In this document: in pieces, positions 34,400 through 46,788 of the stretch | Numbering within the stretch: position 1 is the stretch's first letter | Layout of the letters: the number at the start of each line of letters is the position of its first letter | NCBI GenBank assembly: GCA_021442155.1 | Contig: JAKCPB010000336.1 | Coordinates: forward strand, 22,367 to 86,366 | From: Cymbidium sinense | Lineage: Eukaryota; Streptophyta; Magnoliopsida; Asparagales; Orchidaceae | Direction: 5' to 3' | Length of the DNA: 64,000 bases | The notes under the pieces: generated by a model | The model's database searches: none | Told to the model about the DNA's origin: nothing | The model's input: the letters and a program-made list of their open reading frames with translations, nothing else | Position numbers and translations under genes: made by a program

Positions 34400-34990
34400 G
34401 TAAGGTAGTTGTTATCCGGGACCGACCACACACATGCTTAGGTAAGCTATAGTTATCAAATAAAGTGAGCTCATTTAATTCCCTCCCAAATTATCTAGAA
34501 ATCACAAGCATTAACCTTCGAAGAATGTGAGAAATTTTGTAGTAGACTTGAGAAAGAAGCTTTTTAGTGTGATTAAGAAGATAAAATAAGTCAGCATTTC
34601 CCATTTTATTATTATTGAGCATATCAAGTAAAAGAAGAGCATCAACTTCAATCTAAATATTAAAGCCCTTTGCTTAAACAAATATCAATAGCTTTGTCAA
34701 CATCCATGAGTTCAAAGATAAATAATAGAATAAGCTTTGGGGTAGGAAAGCACAAATGATAGTGCCTTTAGAATCCCTAAGAATTCCACCACGCCCATAT
34801 TTGTTTGGGGAAAGAACCATCAATATTGATCTTAATAGAATTTATCTTAGGCTTAATCCAATGTATAATGCTAATACTCTTGTAGGAAGGATCATCAGGC
34901 AAAGTGATACCTAATTTTTTAGCCACAAATTTATAACCTCTAAAGTGAAAATTGCTAATTAAATTTGCATTAAACATAGCATGCATTTTT
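34400..34990 (-). pseudogene. LINE RNase H domain, duplicate 2
   Basis: The minus frame 34777-34986 reads NANLISNFHFRGYKFVAKKL, then HWIKPKINSIKINIDGSFPK, the RNase H entry with catalytic Asp (KINIDGS). A frameshift follows (QIWAWWNS) and the next frame gives the ILRDSKGTI-like block. The C-terminal part near 34400-34530 is more decayed than in duplicate 1: the NACADLLAN motif is no longer readable. Confidence 0.85.
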
Positions 34991-34999
34991 TTCTTGTTC

Positions 35000-35545
35000 T
35001 AATAAGGATGCTTTTATGGTTCATAGGGATGACACAATATTTAGCATCATTTCTATCCATCCAAATGAACAAAATAAGGCTAATAGCAATTAAAAGTTTG
35101 ATATGACCTTTCACAGTTTTAAGGAAATAGACCTCAAGAAGTTGATATATTGAAAGAGAGCCATGAAAATAGTTAGTGTTAACTAAATTATCATACCATA
35201 TCCAAAGTTTGGAAGTAATAGCACCATTAACAAAAACATGATTAAAATTTTAAATATGAAAGAAATAATAGTAGTTCAAAGGTAAGTAAAACCCTTTATG
35301 CCAAAGCAAGGAATCAACTGGGATGAAGTTATTAAAAATTCTCCAAGCTAAAATAGAATAAGAAATGGGAATGATATTGCTCCAAAGTTTAATCAAACAT
35401 TAGAGGTGTTCTATTTATTTCTAATTAAATTCCAGACCCCTTTAAGAACAAAATCACCATTATAAGAGAGCTTGAAATGGATTTTATCTAGTTTATTAGA
35501 AAAGATAATGATGTTGCAAAGCTTGATAGAAATAGAAATATGAAT
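35000..35545 (-). pseudogene. LINE zinc-binding region after RT, duplicate 2
   Basis: Matches 30900-31430 at DNA level in order (TTTCTATCCATCCAAATGAA, ACCTCAAGAAGTTGAT, CCAAAGTTTGGAAG). Minus translations give the same IWxxRNDAK-type ending. It is broken by stops and frameshifts. Confidence 0.62.
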
Positions 35546-35587
35546 TAGTTCTCAAGTTTGTTCTCATTCTAATTATTATTAAGTGAG

Positions 35588-35926
35588 GTTATAGGTTTAG
35601 TGTTGTAGGTTTAGGATTTAGGATTTAGGGTTTAAGTTTTATTTTTTTAAATTAAATAAAATGGTAGGTTTAGGTTTATTTAGTATATTAAGTTTATTTT
35701 TTATTTATTTAAAGTTTAACATTTAGGGTTTAGGGTTTAAGGTTTAGGTTTCAGGGTTTTTTAGGGTTTAGGGTTTAGGGTTTAGGGTTTTAGGATTTAA
35801 GGTTTAGGGTTTACGATTTTTAGGGTTTAGGGTTTAGTGTTTAAGGTTTTTAGGGTTTAAGATTTAGGGTTTAGGGGTTTAGGGTTTTGGGTAGGTCTGT
35901 TTTAGAGGTTTAGGTTTTGGTTTTTT
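35588..35926 (+). repeat. Shortened matrix monomer after duplicate 2
   Basis: The anchor AAATTAAATAAAATGGTAGG lies at about 35648, followed by a brief T-rich piece and a TTTAGGG array with several clean heptamers around 35765-35795. Confidence 0.82.
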
Positions 35927-35927
35927 C

Positions 35928-36412
35928 TTAATAGAGAATAAATTTAGATTCAACATTTCTTATTTTAGATTTCATCAAACAAGTAACACACCAAGTTTTC
36001 TAAGACATAAGGGACAACATAGATCAAAAATGAGCGTACATAGAGCAAATAAAAACCCTAGAGAACTAGAACTGTCTCTACTATAATGACACAGTTCCAT
36101 AATCAGTAGATCAGATCAGCCGCTCTTCAGTTTGTCCAGTTCTCATCATAACCACCCTGGCATCTCGAGTAGCGAGATCCACCATCATATCCCCAATGTC
36201 TCCCTCTTTCAGCACCACAGTTGTAATCTTCATTGCTCCTCCCACCTCCATAACCACCACTACTCCGACCACCACCTCCATATCCATCAGCACCTTTAGA
36301 TGCCCCACCACCACTGTGATAACCGTCTCCTCTACCTTTGTCTCCACCGCTATATCAAGACTGAGCCTGGTTTACAATGATATTCCAACCATCAAGATTC
36401 TACCCATTCTTA
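35928..36412 (-). pseudogene. GR-RBP C-terminal fragment, copy 10
   Basis: Full unit. The 3' UTR has GAGCGTACATAGAGCAAAT and the protein end reads back as SRxARVVMM in the shadow frame. In the true frame the glycine-rich codons (GGTGG(A/T)GGTCGGAGTAG type) remain. The RRM remnant is weaker (ACCATCAAGATTCTACCCAT). Unlike copies 8 and 9 it is followed by matrix, not by a LINE, so it marks the end of the duplicated blocks. Confidence 0.9.
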
Positions 36413-37376
36413 GGGTTTAGGTTTCTTATGTTTTATGGTATAGTCTTATTTTTTAATTTATTTAGTTACTTTAGGTTTAGGTTTAGGGTTTGGAGTTTAG
36501 GGTTTAGGTTTAGGGTTAAGGTTTGTGGTTTAGGGTTTAAGGTTTATGGTTTAGGATTTTCAGGTTTGTGCTTTTAGGGTTTATGGCTTAGGCTTAATGT
36601 TTAGGGTTTTTTAGGGTTTAAGGTTTACGGTTTAGGGTTGTAGGTAGGGTATACAATTTAGGGTTTAAAGTTTTGTTTTAATTAAGTAAACTGGTAGATT
36701 TAGGTTTATTTTGTTCATTTTATTTTATTTTATTTAGGTTTATTTTTTATTTTTATTTTATTGAGTTTACTTATTTTAAGTTTATTTATTTTTAGTTTAG
36801 GGTTTTTATATTAGTTTATTTTTTAATGTTTAGGTTTAGGTTTTGGTTTATTTTTAGTACATGTTTTATTTATTTTAGTTTATAGTTTATTTAATTTTGT
36901 ATATTTGATTTTTATTTTAGGTTTTAGGTTTTCATTTAACTTTATGGTTTAGGTTTTATTTATTATTTATTTTTAGGTTTATTTTTTAGGTTTAGGTTTT
37001 TATTTAGCTTTTATTTTATTTTACCTTAGGTTTATTTTATTTTAATTTTAAGTTTAGTTTTATTTTATTTAGGTTTTTTATTTTTTTTTTTAGTTTAGGT
37101 GTTTATTAAATTTTTTTAGTTTTTTTTTTATGTTTTGATTTAAGTTTAGGTTTATGTTTTAGTTTATGTTTTATTTTATTTTAATTTTCTTACTTTGGTT
37201 TAGGTTTTTAATTTATTTTATTTTTAGGTTTTATTTAGTTTAGGTCTAGGTTTTTAGCTTTTCAGGGTTTAGGGTATAGTTTTTTGTGTTAGTTTAGGGT
37301 TTAGGGTTTATGGATTAAGGTTTAGGTTTTAGGTTTATAGTTTCAGTTTTATTTTATGATTTAGGTTTTGGTTGAT
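36413..37376 (+). repeat. Telomere-like matrix monomer, about 0.96 kb
   Basis: TTTAGGG-like array, anchor AATTAAGTAAACTGGTAGAT at about 36670, T-rich body, closing phrase GGTTTTTAGCTTTTCAGGG at about 37250, short array. No genes are seen. Confidence 0.86.
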
Positions 37377-37562
37377 TTTAACAAAGAACAAATTCAGATT
37401 TAACATTTCTTCTTGATTTCAACCAAGTAACACATCGAAGTTTTCTAAGACATAAGTGACAACCTAGATCAAAATGAGCACGATAGAGCACATAAAAAAC
37501 CTAAATAACTAGAACTCTTGTAAAAAAAATACATTCAATAAATAGTAGATCTACTGTTCTTA
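37377..37562 (-). pseudogene. GR-RBP fragment, copy 11 (3' UTR only)
   Basis: Only the A-rich tail and 3' UTR remain (CATTTCTTCTTGATTTCAAC, GAGCACGATAGAGCACATAA). It breaks off at AGATCTACTGTTCTTAATTT, before any coding sequence. Confidence 0.85.
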
Positions 37563-40500
37563 ATTTTATTTTATTTAGGTTTTATTTTAGGTTTATTTTA
37601 TTTTTAGTTTATTTTAGATTTTTTATTTATTTTATTTTAGTTTATTTTATTATATTTTATTTTATTTTTTAGGTTTAGTTAGGTTTTAGTTTAAGTTTTT
37701 ATTTCACTTTATTTTTTTAAGTTTATTTAGTTTTTTTATATAATTTATTTTAAGTTTTTTTTTAGTGTCCAGTTTATGATTTAGGGTTTAGGGTTGGATA
37801 GGTCAGGTAGGGTCAGTGTAGTGGCCTGTGGGGTTTTCAGCCTTTTTTGGGTTTGGTGGTCATAGTTTATTTGGAGGGCCTGACAGGGTATAGGTTTAGT
37901 TCACTAAGATTAGCCTGTGGATCTTTTAGGGTGGGTAGGAGGGCAGGTTTAGTTGTGGGTTTAGATTTAGGGTTTAGGATTTTTTTTAAATTACAAACCA
38001 AGTTATTAGTTATTTAGTTTATTTATTTTTTCTATTTAGGCTTAATTTTATTTTTAATTAGTTTATTTATTTATTTTAGGTTTATTTAATTTAGTTTAGG
38101 TTTTTTCATTTTAGTTTATATTTTGGTTTAGGTCAAGGTTTAAGTTTATTTTATTTTATTTAGTTTTATTTTATTTTATTTTATGTTTATTTTATTTTTA
38201 TTTTAGGTTTAGGTTTTATTTTATTCTTTAAGCATTATGTTTTATGTTTTCATTTTATGCTTATTTTTTCATTTTATTTTTTAGTTTAGTTATATGTTTA
38301 TTTTTAGTTTATTATTTTTATATCGGGGTTTAGGTTTAGTTTATTTTAGGTTTAGGTTTAGTTTTATTTATTTTATTAGTTTAGGTTAGTTTAGGTTTAT
38401 TTTATTTTATTTTGCTTTTTTTTAGGTTTTTTTTTTTCTTTTATTTTAGGTTTATTTCTTTTATTTTTTAATTTATTTTAGGTTTTATTTTATAGGTTTA
38501 GGTTTTTATTTAGTTTTATTTTATTTTATTCTAGTTTATTTTATTTTATTTCATGTTTATTTTTATTTTATTTAGTTTTTTATTTTCAAGTTTATTTTAT
38601 TTTTTAAGTTTAGTTTAGGTTTTTATTTATTTTATTTGAGTTTAGTTTTTATTTTCTATTTATTTTATTTTAATGTTTAGGTTTAGGTTTACATTTTAGT
38701 TTAGTTTTATATTTTATTTTATTTTATTATTTTACTTTTCTATTTTATTTAGTTTTAGGTTTTTTTTATTTATTTTATTTAGTATTTAGTTTAGTTTTTT
38801 TTAGTTTTGTGGTTTAGGGTATGGTTTTAGGGTTTTTGGTGTTTGTTTAGGGTATGTTTTAGTTTTAGGGTTTAGGGTTTAGGGTTTAGGGTTAGGGTTT
38901 AGGGTTGTAAGTTTAGATTTTAGTGCATTTAGGGTATTAGGGTTTTAATTTTTTAAAATTATTTTAAAATTAAACCGTTTGGGTTTATTTAGTTTATTAT
39001 TTATTTTGATTTATGTTTATTTTTATTTTTATTTAGTTTAGTATATTTATTTTAGGTTTAGTTATTTATTTCTGGTTTTTTGATTTTAGTTTATTTTTTA
39101 GGTTTAATTTTATTTTTTTTATTTTTAGTTTTAGGTTTATGTTTTTATTTTATTTTTTTAGGTTTAAGTTTTGGATATTTATTTTAGGTTAATTTTAAGT
39201 TTATTTATTAGTTTATGTATTTTATCTATTTTATTTTATTTAGTTTGATTTTTAGTTATTTTAGTTTAAGTTTAATTATTTAGAGTTTATTTTAATTTAT
39301 TTTGGATTAGGTTTAGGTTTTAGTTTATGTTTTATTTTATTTTATTTATTTATTGTGGTTTAGATTTATTTATTTTATTTTATTTTAGGTTTTTAAACTT
39401 TGGGGTTTTGGTTTGGCTCAGGTGTGAGTTTGGGTTTAGTATAGATTTAGGCTCAGGGTTTAGGCTTTAGAGCCTCCAGGGTCAGGGTTTATGGTGGTCA
39501 GGGTTTTAGGTTTAGGTTTAGGTTTTAGTTTATTTTAAGTTTAGGTTTATTTTTTAGTTTAGTTTATTTAGTTTAGGTTTTATTTTATTTATTTTATTAT
39601 TTTATTTTAGGCAGGTTTTTTTAGCTCATTTAAGTTTATTTTTATTTTTTTTTTTTATTTTAAGTTTATTGGTTTAGGTTCATATTATTTTATTTTATCT
39701 TAGGTATTTTATTTTATTTAATGCATAGTTTATATTTTATTTATGTTTTATCTTAGGTTTATTTTAGTTTGGTCAAGTTTATTATTATTTATCTTATTTT
39801 ATGTCAGGTTTAGGTTTAAACTTATGTTTTTATTTATCTTTATATTTATCTCTTTAGGTCAGTTTTACTATTTATCTGTTTATCTATTAGTCAGTTTAGG
39901 TTTTGGGTGAAGGATTATATTGGCCTGGATCTTAGTTTAGTGCCTATGGCCAGTGTCACCAGGTGTTTAATGCCTAGGCCCAGGCCTGGGTAGTGTCAGA
40001 GTTTAGTGTAGGGCCCAGATGGCCCAGGGCTTGGGAGGTAGGGTTAGGGTTTAGTTTTAGGGCCTGGCTCAGGGTGTTAGGGCCCAGGGCCCATGATTTA
40101 GGGTTTTGGTCAGTTTAGATCATAAGTTTAGGGTGGTTATTATGTAGCAGGGCTCAGTTAGTTAGGTAGGGCCTGTGAGTTTAGGGTTTAGCGTTTTTAG
40201 GGTCAGTGGTTAAATGTTATTCATTTTATTTATTTTTATATTTAAAAAAACTCATAGTAGATTTAGTTTATTTTATTTTAATTTATTTTATTTTGTTATA
40301 TTTAGTATATTTATTTTATTTAGTTTATTTATTTTAGGTTTATTTATTTTAGTTTAGGTTTTTGTTATTTTGGTTTATTTTTTAGGTTTAAGTTTTGGTT
40401 TAGGTTTATTTTCTTAAGTTAGTCTAATTTTTTAACTTATTTTTTAGTTTTAGGTTTTACTTTTTAATTTTAGTTATAGGTTTAAATTTTTATTTAATTT

Positions 40501-41260
40501 TTTTTTTTTTTAGGTTTTACATTTTATTTTAAGTTTATTATTAGATTTTATTTTTACTTTAGGTTTAGGTTTACTTTTAATTTAATTTATTTTATTTAGT
40601 TTATAGGTTAAGGTTTATTTTAAGTTTAGGTTTAGGTTTTATTTATTTTAGTTTAGTTTATTTTAGCTTAGGGTTAGGTTTATTTTATTTTTATTTTAAG
40701 TTTAGGTTTTTTTAATGTTTAAGATTTAGGTTTTATTTTGTATTTAGTTTAAAGTTTAATTTTTAGGTTTATTTTTTACGTAGGTTTTAATTTAATCTTT
40801 ACTTTATTTTATTTTAGGTTTATTTTATTTTTTATTTTGGTTTAGTTTTTTTATTGTATTTAGATTTTTTTATTTTTAGTTTATAGGTTTTTATTTATTT
40901 TATTTTAGTTTAGTTTTTATTAGTTATTTTATTTTCTTTTTAGGTTTAGGTTTTAGTTTATGTTTTTATTTTATTTAGTTATTTATTTTAATTTTTATTT
41001 AGGTTTTTTCATTTATTTTATTTTTAGGTTTTATTTTGTTTAGGTTTAGGTTATGGTTTAAGGTTTAGGGTTTAGGGTTAGTTTAGGGTTTAGGGATTGG
41101 GGCTTAAGGTTTAGGGTTTAGGGTTTTTATTTTTTTGGCATGGGGTTTAAGGTTTAGGGTTTAGCTTTTAGGATTAGGGTTTAGGGTTTTCAAGGTTTAT
41201 GGTTTAGGGTTTAGGGTTTAGGTATTAGGTATTAGGTTTACGGTTTATGGTATATATATA
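37563..41260 (+). repeat. Matrix with first GC-richer patches
   Basis: T-rich bodies alternate with three patches that contain C: about 37790-37960, 39390-39540 and 39890-40220. They hold motifs such as GGCCCAGG, CAGGG, GCCTGTGG and GGGCCCAGATGGCCCAGGG where earlier monomers have plain TTTAGGG. Anchor variants follow patches at about 37985 (AAATTACAAACCAAG), 38955 (AAAATTAAACCG) and 40240. From 41040 the array is TTTAGGG-like again. No coding potential was found. Confidence 0.8.
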
Positions 41261-41261
41261 T

Positions 41262-41324
41262 TTTTAATAGAGAACAAATTTAGATTCAACATTTCTTCTT
41301 TTCGATTTCATCAACCAAGTAACA
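41262..41324 (-). pseudogene. GR-RBP fragment, copy 12 (first 60 bases of the 3' end)
   Basis: AGAGAACAAATTTAGATTCA, then CATTTCTTCTTTTCGATTTC and ATCAACCAAGTAACA match the 3' UTR end of the unit. The match stops exactly where non-repeat sequence begins (AACTGGGAAGTG). The rest of the unit is not found on the far side of that segment. Confidence 0.85.
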
Positions 41325-43120
41325 AACTGGGAAGTGAGGTAATCAAATGACCTTGGGCTAGCTAAAGCCTGTTTCCCAAGATTTTAGACTATATAACCCT
41401 TGCCATTCAATCTTATATAAATCAACACATGAATAGGGGAATGGGAATTCAAAATTTATACACTTAAGCTATAAGCACATGCATTTCTTATGTTTTTATA
41501 ACTAGAATCATAACACATATTATTATTCATTTATAAGGAAAATACATTTGGATTTAATAGTGATAATAGCCATGCATATATTAAATTAAATCAACACATG
41601 CAAGTTTACATAAAGGAATCCATTTTATTTTACTTGATTTTGAAAAGATGGATGCATGTATTTAGATGACATACCAAATTTAACATGATTGGAAAGAGGA
41701 CAATCAAATATAAGCATGTGATTCATTAAACAAACTAGTTCTTAAGGATAATCAAATAAAATATGACTATTTAAAACAAACCAAAGCTTTTTTATTAATT
41801 AAGTTTTGAATTTGATTTGATTTAAAGAGGAGAAGAGAAATCATCACTTATTGTTTTAAACCCATTCCCACATTTATGATTTAATTTATTTTAAGGAAAT
41901 GTAATTAAGTTAATTTTATGGGTTGATTAAGATGAACCCTTAATTAGATGAATTAATTACCCTTACCTATGTCACCTTAAAGTAATTAACTAAATAATTA
42001 AGAGCCAACATGATATGCATGGAAAATAAACTTGCAAACGATCCTAGAAATAAAGGGGCCTAATGGCCTCATGATTAATAGATTAAAGGATTTAATTAAT
42101 TATTCTTACAGTTTTCACACACATGTGGACTAACCATAATTTCATTAAACTCTTTTATGTTGTTAAACACCTAAGTACCCCATGATTTAATTAATTAAGG
42201 TCTGATGTGATCATGATTTTAATTTGATTATGTGATTTAATTAATTAGTTAAATCATAATTAATTTCATTTTTAAAAAAAGGTGAAATGAACTTAGGGAA
42301 AGGGGTCCCAACCCTATTTCTTAGTTCACTTATCAGGAATAATGATTAATAAATTTAATTAACCAATTTATTATTGTTCATGGGATTAATTAATCATTAA
42401 CTTAAAAGAGTATAAGGTTTAATTAGTCAATTTTCCTAATTAAGTGAGCAATAAATCCCAAGAAAATCATGGGAGTCAGAGGTCATCCCATTAAATTAAC
42501 CCATAAAATTTGGGATTAATTGCTCAAGTAATTAAGGAGTAATTAAGCTAATAAATTTTATAATTAAACCTTCATTACTATTCAAAATTAGTTAAGATTA
42601 TTTTTAATTAATTCTCTTCTGAAATACCTTTAAAATGAGTATTTATTTGCATTATTTTGATTTCTATGATGGTTTATGATTTTAGAAGTTTCAACCATTA
42701 AAATGATTAATTAAGTTTGCCTAATCCTAATGGCATCACGTGGCACGCTGATGCGGTGCACTTTCCACATGGTGCCGCTGGATTGGCTACTTAAAACTTA
42801 TCTGTCTCAGTGCCTACGTGGCGGTGGCGGATGCACTTTCTCTTCTGCCATCCGATCTAAGATCATACGGCAATGATTAATCCCATAGCTTAATAGGATT
42901 AAATCATATCGTTCTAGCGGATTTAATCATGATCGTTCATTTTGATCACGCAGAATAAACTGTGTGTGATCTAACATCATGCAAGTGAGGGAGAATGGAG
43001 TCCATCCTCCATTGCTAACTTGATCCAAGCTTACTCGAGCTCGGATCAACACCAAAAAGATCCCACACCTTCACGACATCGATCGGAGGGGATCCAATGA
43101 TCAAGACCACAAGAGATGCA
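41325..43120. other. Non-repeat 1.8 kb insertion, unclassified (possible solo LTR)
   Basis: This is the only long stretch of ordinary, balanced sequence inside the matrix. The left and middle parts are A/T-rich with many TTAATTAA-type words. The right 400 bases are GC-richer, with CACGTGGCA at about 42738, a repeated GCACTTTC, and CTACGTGGCGG. A TATATAA box lies near 41390. No open frame of note occurs. Length and composition would fit a long terminal repeat of a plant retrotransposon, but no primer-binding site, polypurine tract or matching flank duplication was found, and the ends do not show a clear TG...CA pair. It truncates GR-RBP copy 12. Confidence 0.5.
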
Positions 43121-43533
43121 AATTTTATTTTTAGGTTTAGGATTTTATTTAGTTTTTATTTTATTTCAATTTTATTTTAGATTTAGTTTTAATTTTATTT
43201 AAGTTTTTATTTTATAGTTTAGTTTAGGTTTTTATTTATTTTATTTCAGTTTAGTTTTTATTTTTTATCTTATTTTCTTTTTTGGTTTAGGTTTAGGTTT
43301 AGGTTTTAGTTTATGTTTTTATTTTATTTTAATTTGGTGTAGATTTTTTTTATTTATTTTATTTTTAGGTTTTTTTTAGTTTAGGTTTTTAGCTTTTTAG
43401 GGTTTAGGGTTTATGGTTAGTTTAGGATTTAGGGTTTAAGGTTTAGGGTTTGGGATTTAAGGTTCAGTATTTAGGGTTTAGGGTTTAGGTTTAAGGTTTA
43501 GGGTTTAAGTTTTAGTTTAGGGTTTATGGTTTT
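43121..43533 (+). repeat. Partial T-rich body and TTTAGGG array
   Basis: Begins inside a T-rich body directly at the edge of the insertion, passes the closing phrase GGTTTTTAGCTTTTTAGGG at about 43385, and ends in TTTAGGG variants. Confidence 0.84.
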
Positions 43534-43534
43534 T

Positions 43535-44023
43535 TTTAACGGAGAACAAATTCATATTCAACCTTTCTTCTTTTCAATTTTATCAAACTAAGTAGCAGCC
43601 CATGTTTTCTAAGACACAAGCAAGGACATAGATAACAAATGAGCAACCATAAAGCAAATCAAAATCCCTAGATAGGTAGAATTATCTCAATAGTAAAGAC
43701 ATAGTTTCATAAGCAGCAAATCAGTTTGACCATTCTTTAGTTTCTTTACTTTCTTTAGTTACCATCAGAACCACCCCCGCCACCTCCACGATTATAACCT
43801 GCCGAGATGCATCATATCATCTTGCCACCTCCAGAGTAACCTCCGTCGGTCCTCCCACCTCCATAACCACCACTGCTCCGACCACCACCTCCATATCCAC
43901 TAGCACCTCTAGATCCCCCACCACCACTAAGATAATCACCACCACCACCTTCGCCTCCACTGCTATACGTAGACTAAGCTTGGTTGGTGATGATGTTCCT
44001 GCAATCTAGGTTCTACCCATTCC
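43535..44023 (-). pseudogene. GR-RBP C-terminal fragment, copy 13 (with small internal duplications)
   Basis: The 3' UTR is typical (GAGCAACCATAAAGCAAATC). Around 43738-43755 a CTTTAGTTTCTTTACTTTCT stretch shows a short duplication next to the stop codon region. The sequence between the protein end and the glycine repeats is altered (CATCATATCATCTTGCCACC). The central glycine-rich part is well kept (ACCACTGCTCCGACCACCAC, CCACCACCACTAAGATAATC). It ends CTACCCATTCCTGGGGTTTA. Confidence 0.88.
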
Positions 44024-46787
44024 TGGGGTTTATATTTAAGATTAGATTTTTAGGTTTATTTTTTAATTTATTTAGTTAATTTAGGATTAGTTTGGGTTTT
44101 GTGGGTTTCTAGGTTGGGTTAGGGTTTATGGTTTAGGATTTTATGGCTTATACTTTTAGGTTTTGGGTTTTGGGTTTAGGTTGTAGGTTTGGGGTTTAGG
44201 GTTGTGGTTTGGGGGTTGTGGGTTTGGGTTAGGTTGGGTTTTAGTTTTAGGGTTTGTGGTTTGGTTTTGGGGTTAGTGGGTGGGTAGTGTTTTATGGTTA
44301 CTTTAGGGTTTGGGTAGGTTGGGTTAGTTTAGGGTTTGTGGATTAGTTTGAGTTTAGGGTTTGGGGTTGGATTTATAGGGCATTATTTTAAATTACAAAC
44401 TTAGGTAGTTTATTTATTATTTTATTTTATTTGAGTTTATTTTATTTTATTATTAGTTTATTTTATTTTTTATTTAGTTTTATTTATTTATTTTGGTTTA
44501 GGTTTTATTTTAGTTTGTTTGTTTAGTTTATTTTTAGTTGAGTTTTATTTTTATTTAATTTTAGGTTTAGGTTTTATTTTTTTATTTTTAGGTTTAGGTT
44601 TATGGTTTTATTTTAATTTTAGTTTAGGTTTAGGTCTTTATTTATGTTTATTTATAAGTTTATATTTTAGTTTAGGTTTATGTTTATTTTAGTTTATTTT
44701 ATTTTATTAGTTTAGTTTAGGTTTATTTATTTTATTTTATTTTAGGTTTAGTTTTTAGTTTACTTTAGGTTTAATTTTTTATATATTTTAAGTTTTATTT
44801 TAGGTATTTTTTAAGGTTTAGGATTTTATTTATTTTATTTTATTTTAGGTTTATTTTATTTTATTTTATTTAAGTCTTTATTCTTAATTTTACTTTAGTT
44901 TAGTTTTTAGGTTTATTTATTATATTTAGTTTTATTTTAGCTTTTATTTTATTTATTTCCCATTATGTTTAGGTTTTGTATTTTATTTATCTAATTATTA
45001 GGTTTTATTTTAGGTTTATGTAGTTTTCATGTTTAGGTAGGTGGGTTTAAGTTGGGTAGGATTTTAGTAGTTTATGGTTAAGGTTTGTTTAGGGTTTTAG
45101 TGATTAGGGATTAGGGTTTAGTTACTTTAGTGGTTAGGTTTTTTTAAAAAAAAAATTAAACCAAGAGTTTTAGGTTTATTTAGTTTATTTAGTTTATTTC
45201 TTATTTATTTTAGTTTATTTTATTTTATTTTTTATTTAGGTTTATTTTTTATTTTATTTGGTTTAGTTTATTTATTTTGGTTTAGCTTTTATTTTAGTTT
45301 ATTTTAGGTTTATTTTATGTTTATGTTTATGTTTATTTTTAGTTTAGTTTATTTTATTTTATTTTTTACATTTATGTTTTAGTTTATTTATTTTAGTTTA
45401 GGGTTTAGGTTTATTTATTTTAGGTTTATGTTTAGGATTATTTATTTTAATTTAGTTTATTTTTGCTAGGTTTATTTTTTATTTTGTTTTATTTTAGGTT
45501 TAGGTTTTTTTTATTCATTTTAGGTTTATTTTAGGTTTAGATTTTTTTATTTATTTTATTTTATTTTATTTTAGGTTTATTTTATTTTATTTTTATTAGT
45601 TTATTTTATTTAAGTTTTATTTTAGGTTTATTTTATTTTAGTTTAGTTTATGTTATATTTATTTTATTTTACATTCATTTTATTTTATTTTTTTTACATT
45701 TAGATTTAGATTTAGGTTTTATTTTTGGTTGTATTAGTTTAAGTTTTATTTTATTTTATTTTTTTATTTTATTTATGTTTAAGTTTTTTATTTGTTTTAT
45801 TTTTAGGTTTAGGTTTGAGGTTTTTAGGGTTTAGGTTTAGGGTTTGGGGTTTAGGGTTTATTATACCATTTAGGGTTTAGGGTTAGTTTTAGGGTTTAGT
45901 ATGTGGTTTGGCTTTTTTTTTTAATTTTTTAGTTTATTTATAATTAAGTAAACTAGTAGGTTTAGGTTTATTTAGATTATTTATTTATTAATTTTAGTTT
46001 ATTTTATTTTTTAGTTTAGTTTAATTATTTTAGGTTTATTTAATTTAATTTAGGTTTTATTTTATTTTATTTTTAGGATTGGATTTATGTTTATTTTAGT
46101 TTAGTTTTATTTTATTTTATTTTTGTTTTATGTCTTATTTTATTTTTAGGTTTAGGTTTCAATTTTGTTTTATTTTAGGTTTAGGTTATAGGTTTTATTT
46201 TTGATTTATTAGGTTTTATTTTTAGTTTAGTTTTGTTTTTATTTTTATTTTATTTTATTTTAGTTTACGTTAAGTTTAGTATATTTAGGTTTAGGGTTTA
46301 AGTTTTATTTTATTTAATTTTTGATTTAGGTTTTTATTTAGTTTTTATTTTGTTTTATGTTATTTAGGTTTTTTATTTTTTAATTTAGTTTAGGTTTGAA
46401 TTTAATTGATTTTATTTTAGTTTTTATCTTTTATTTTATTTTATTTTTAGGTTTAGGTTTAATTTGATATTTAGGTTTAAGTTTTAGTTTATTTTTTTAT
46501 TTTATTTTATTTTTTTATTTTATTTTAGTTTATATTTTATTTATTTTATTTTTAGTTTTATTTAATTTAGGTTTAGCTTTTTTATTTTTTAGTTTTTATT
46601 TTTTAAATTGTTACTGAGGTTTAGGTTTTAATGTTTGTAGTTTTGGGGTTTAGGTTTAGGTTTTGGATTTATGGTTTAGGTTTTAGGGTTTAGAGTTTTA
46701 TGTTTTTTTAGTTTGAGTTTGGGTGTGGTTTAAGTTTTAAGTCTAGGGTTCAAGTTTTAGTTTAGGGTTTAGGATTTTTGGTTTTCT
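44024..46787 (+). repeat. Matrix, three shortened monomers
   Basis: A G-rich variant array (GGGTTTGTGG, GGTTTGGGG) at 44090-44360 precedes the anchor at about 44390 (AAATTACAAACTTAGG). Further anchors are at about 45146 (AAAATTAAACCAAGAG) and 45942 (AATTAAGTAAACTAGTAGG), giving periods of about 756 and 796. T-rich bodies fill the rest. No genes are seen. Confidence 0.84.
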
Positions 46788-46788
46788 T

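Larger units (their letters stand above)
32213..35587 (-). mobile_element. LINE 3' half (family A), duplicate 2
   Basis: It is collinear with 28109-31469: 3' end at 32213 (TTTTTTTAGGGAAATTTAAA on the + strand), the long tail, RNase H near 34400-34930, the zinc-binding region near 35000-35540, and 5' truncation near 35587 at the same point (CTCATTCTAATTATTATTAA). Scattered substitutions and indels separate the two copies, so the duplication is not recent. No frame is intact. Confidence 0.85.

Noticed and set aside
42720..43110. Gene promoter with G-box-like CACGTGGC
   Set aside because: No coding sequence follows on either side. The words may occur by chance or within an LTR.
41325..43120. 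Solo LTR with defined ends
   Set aside because: It was not asserted as such: no convincing TG...CA ends, no target duplication and no second copy in the window were found by eye.
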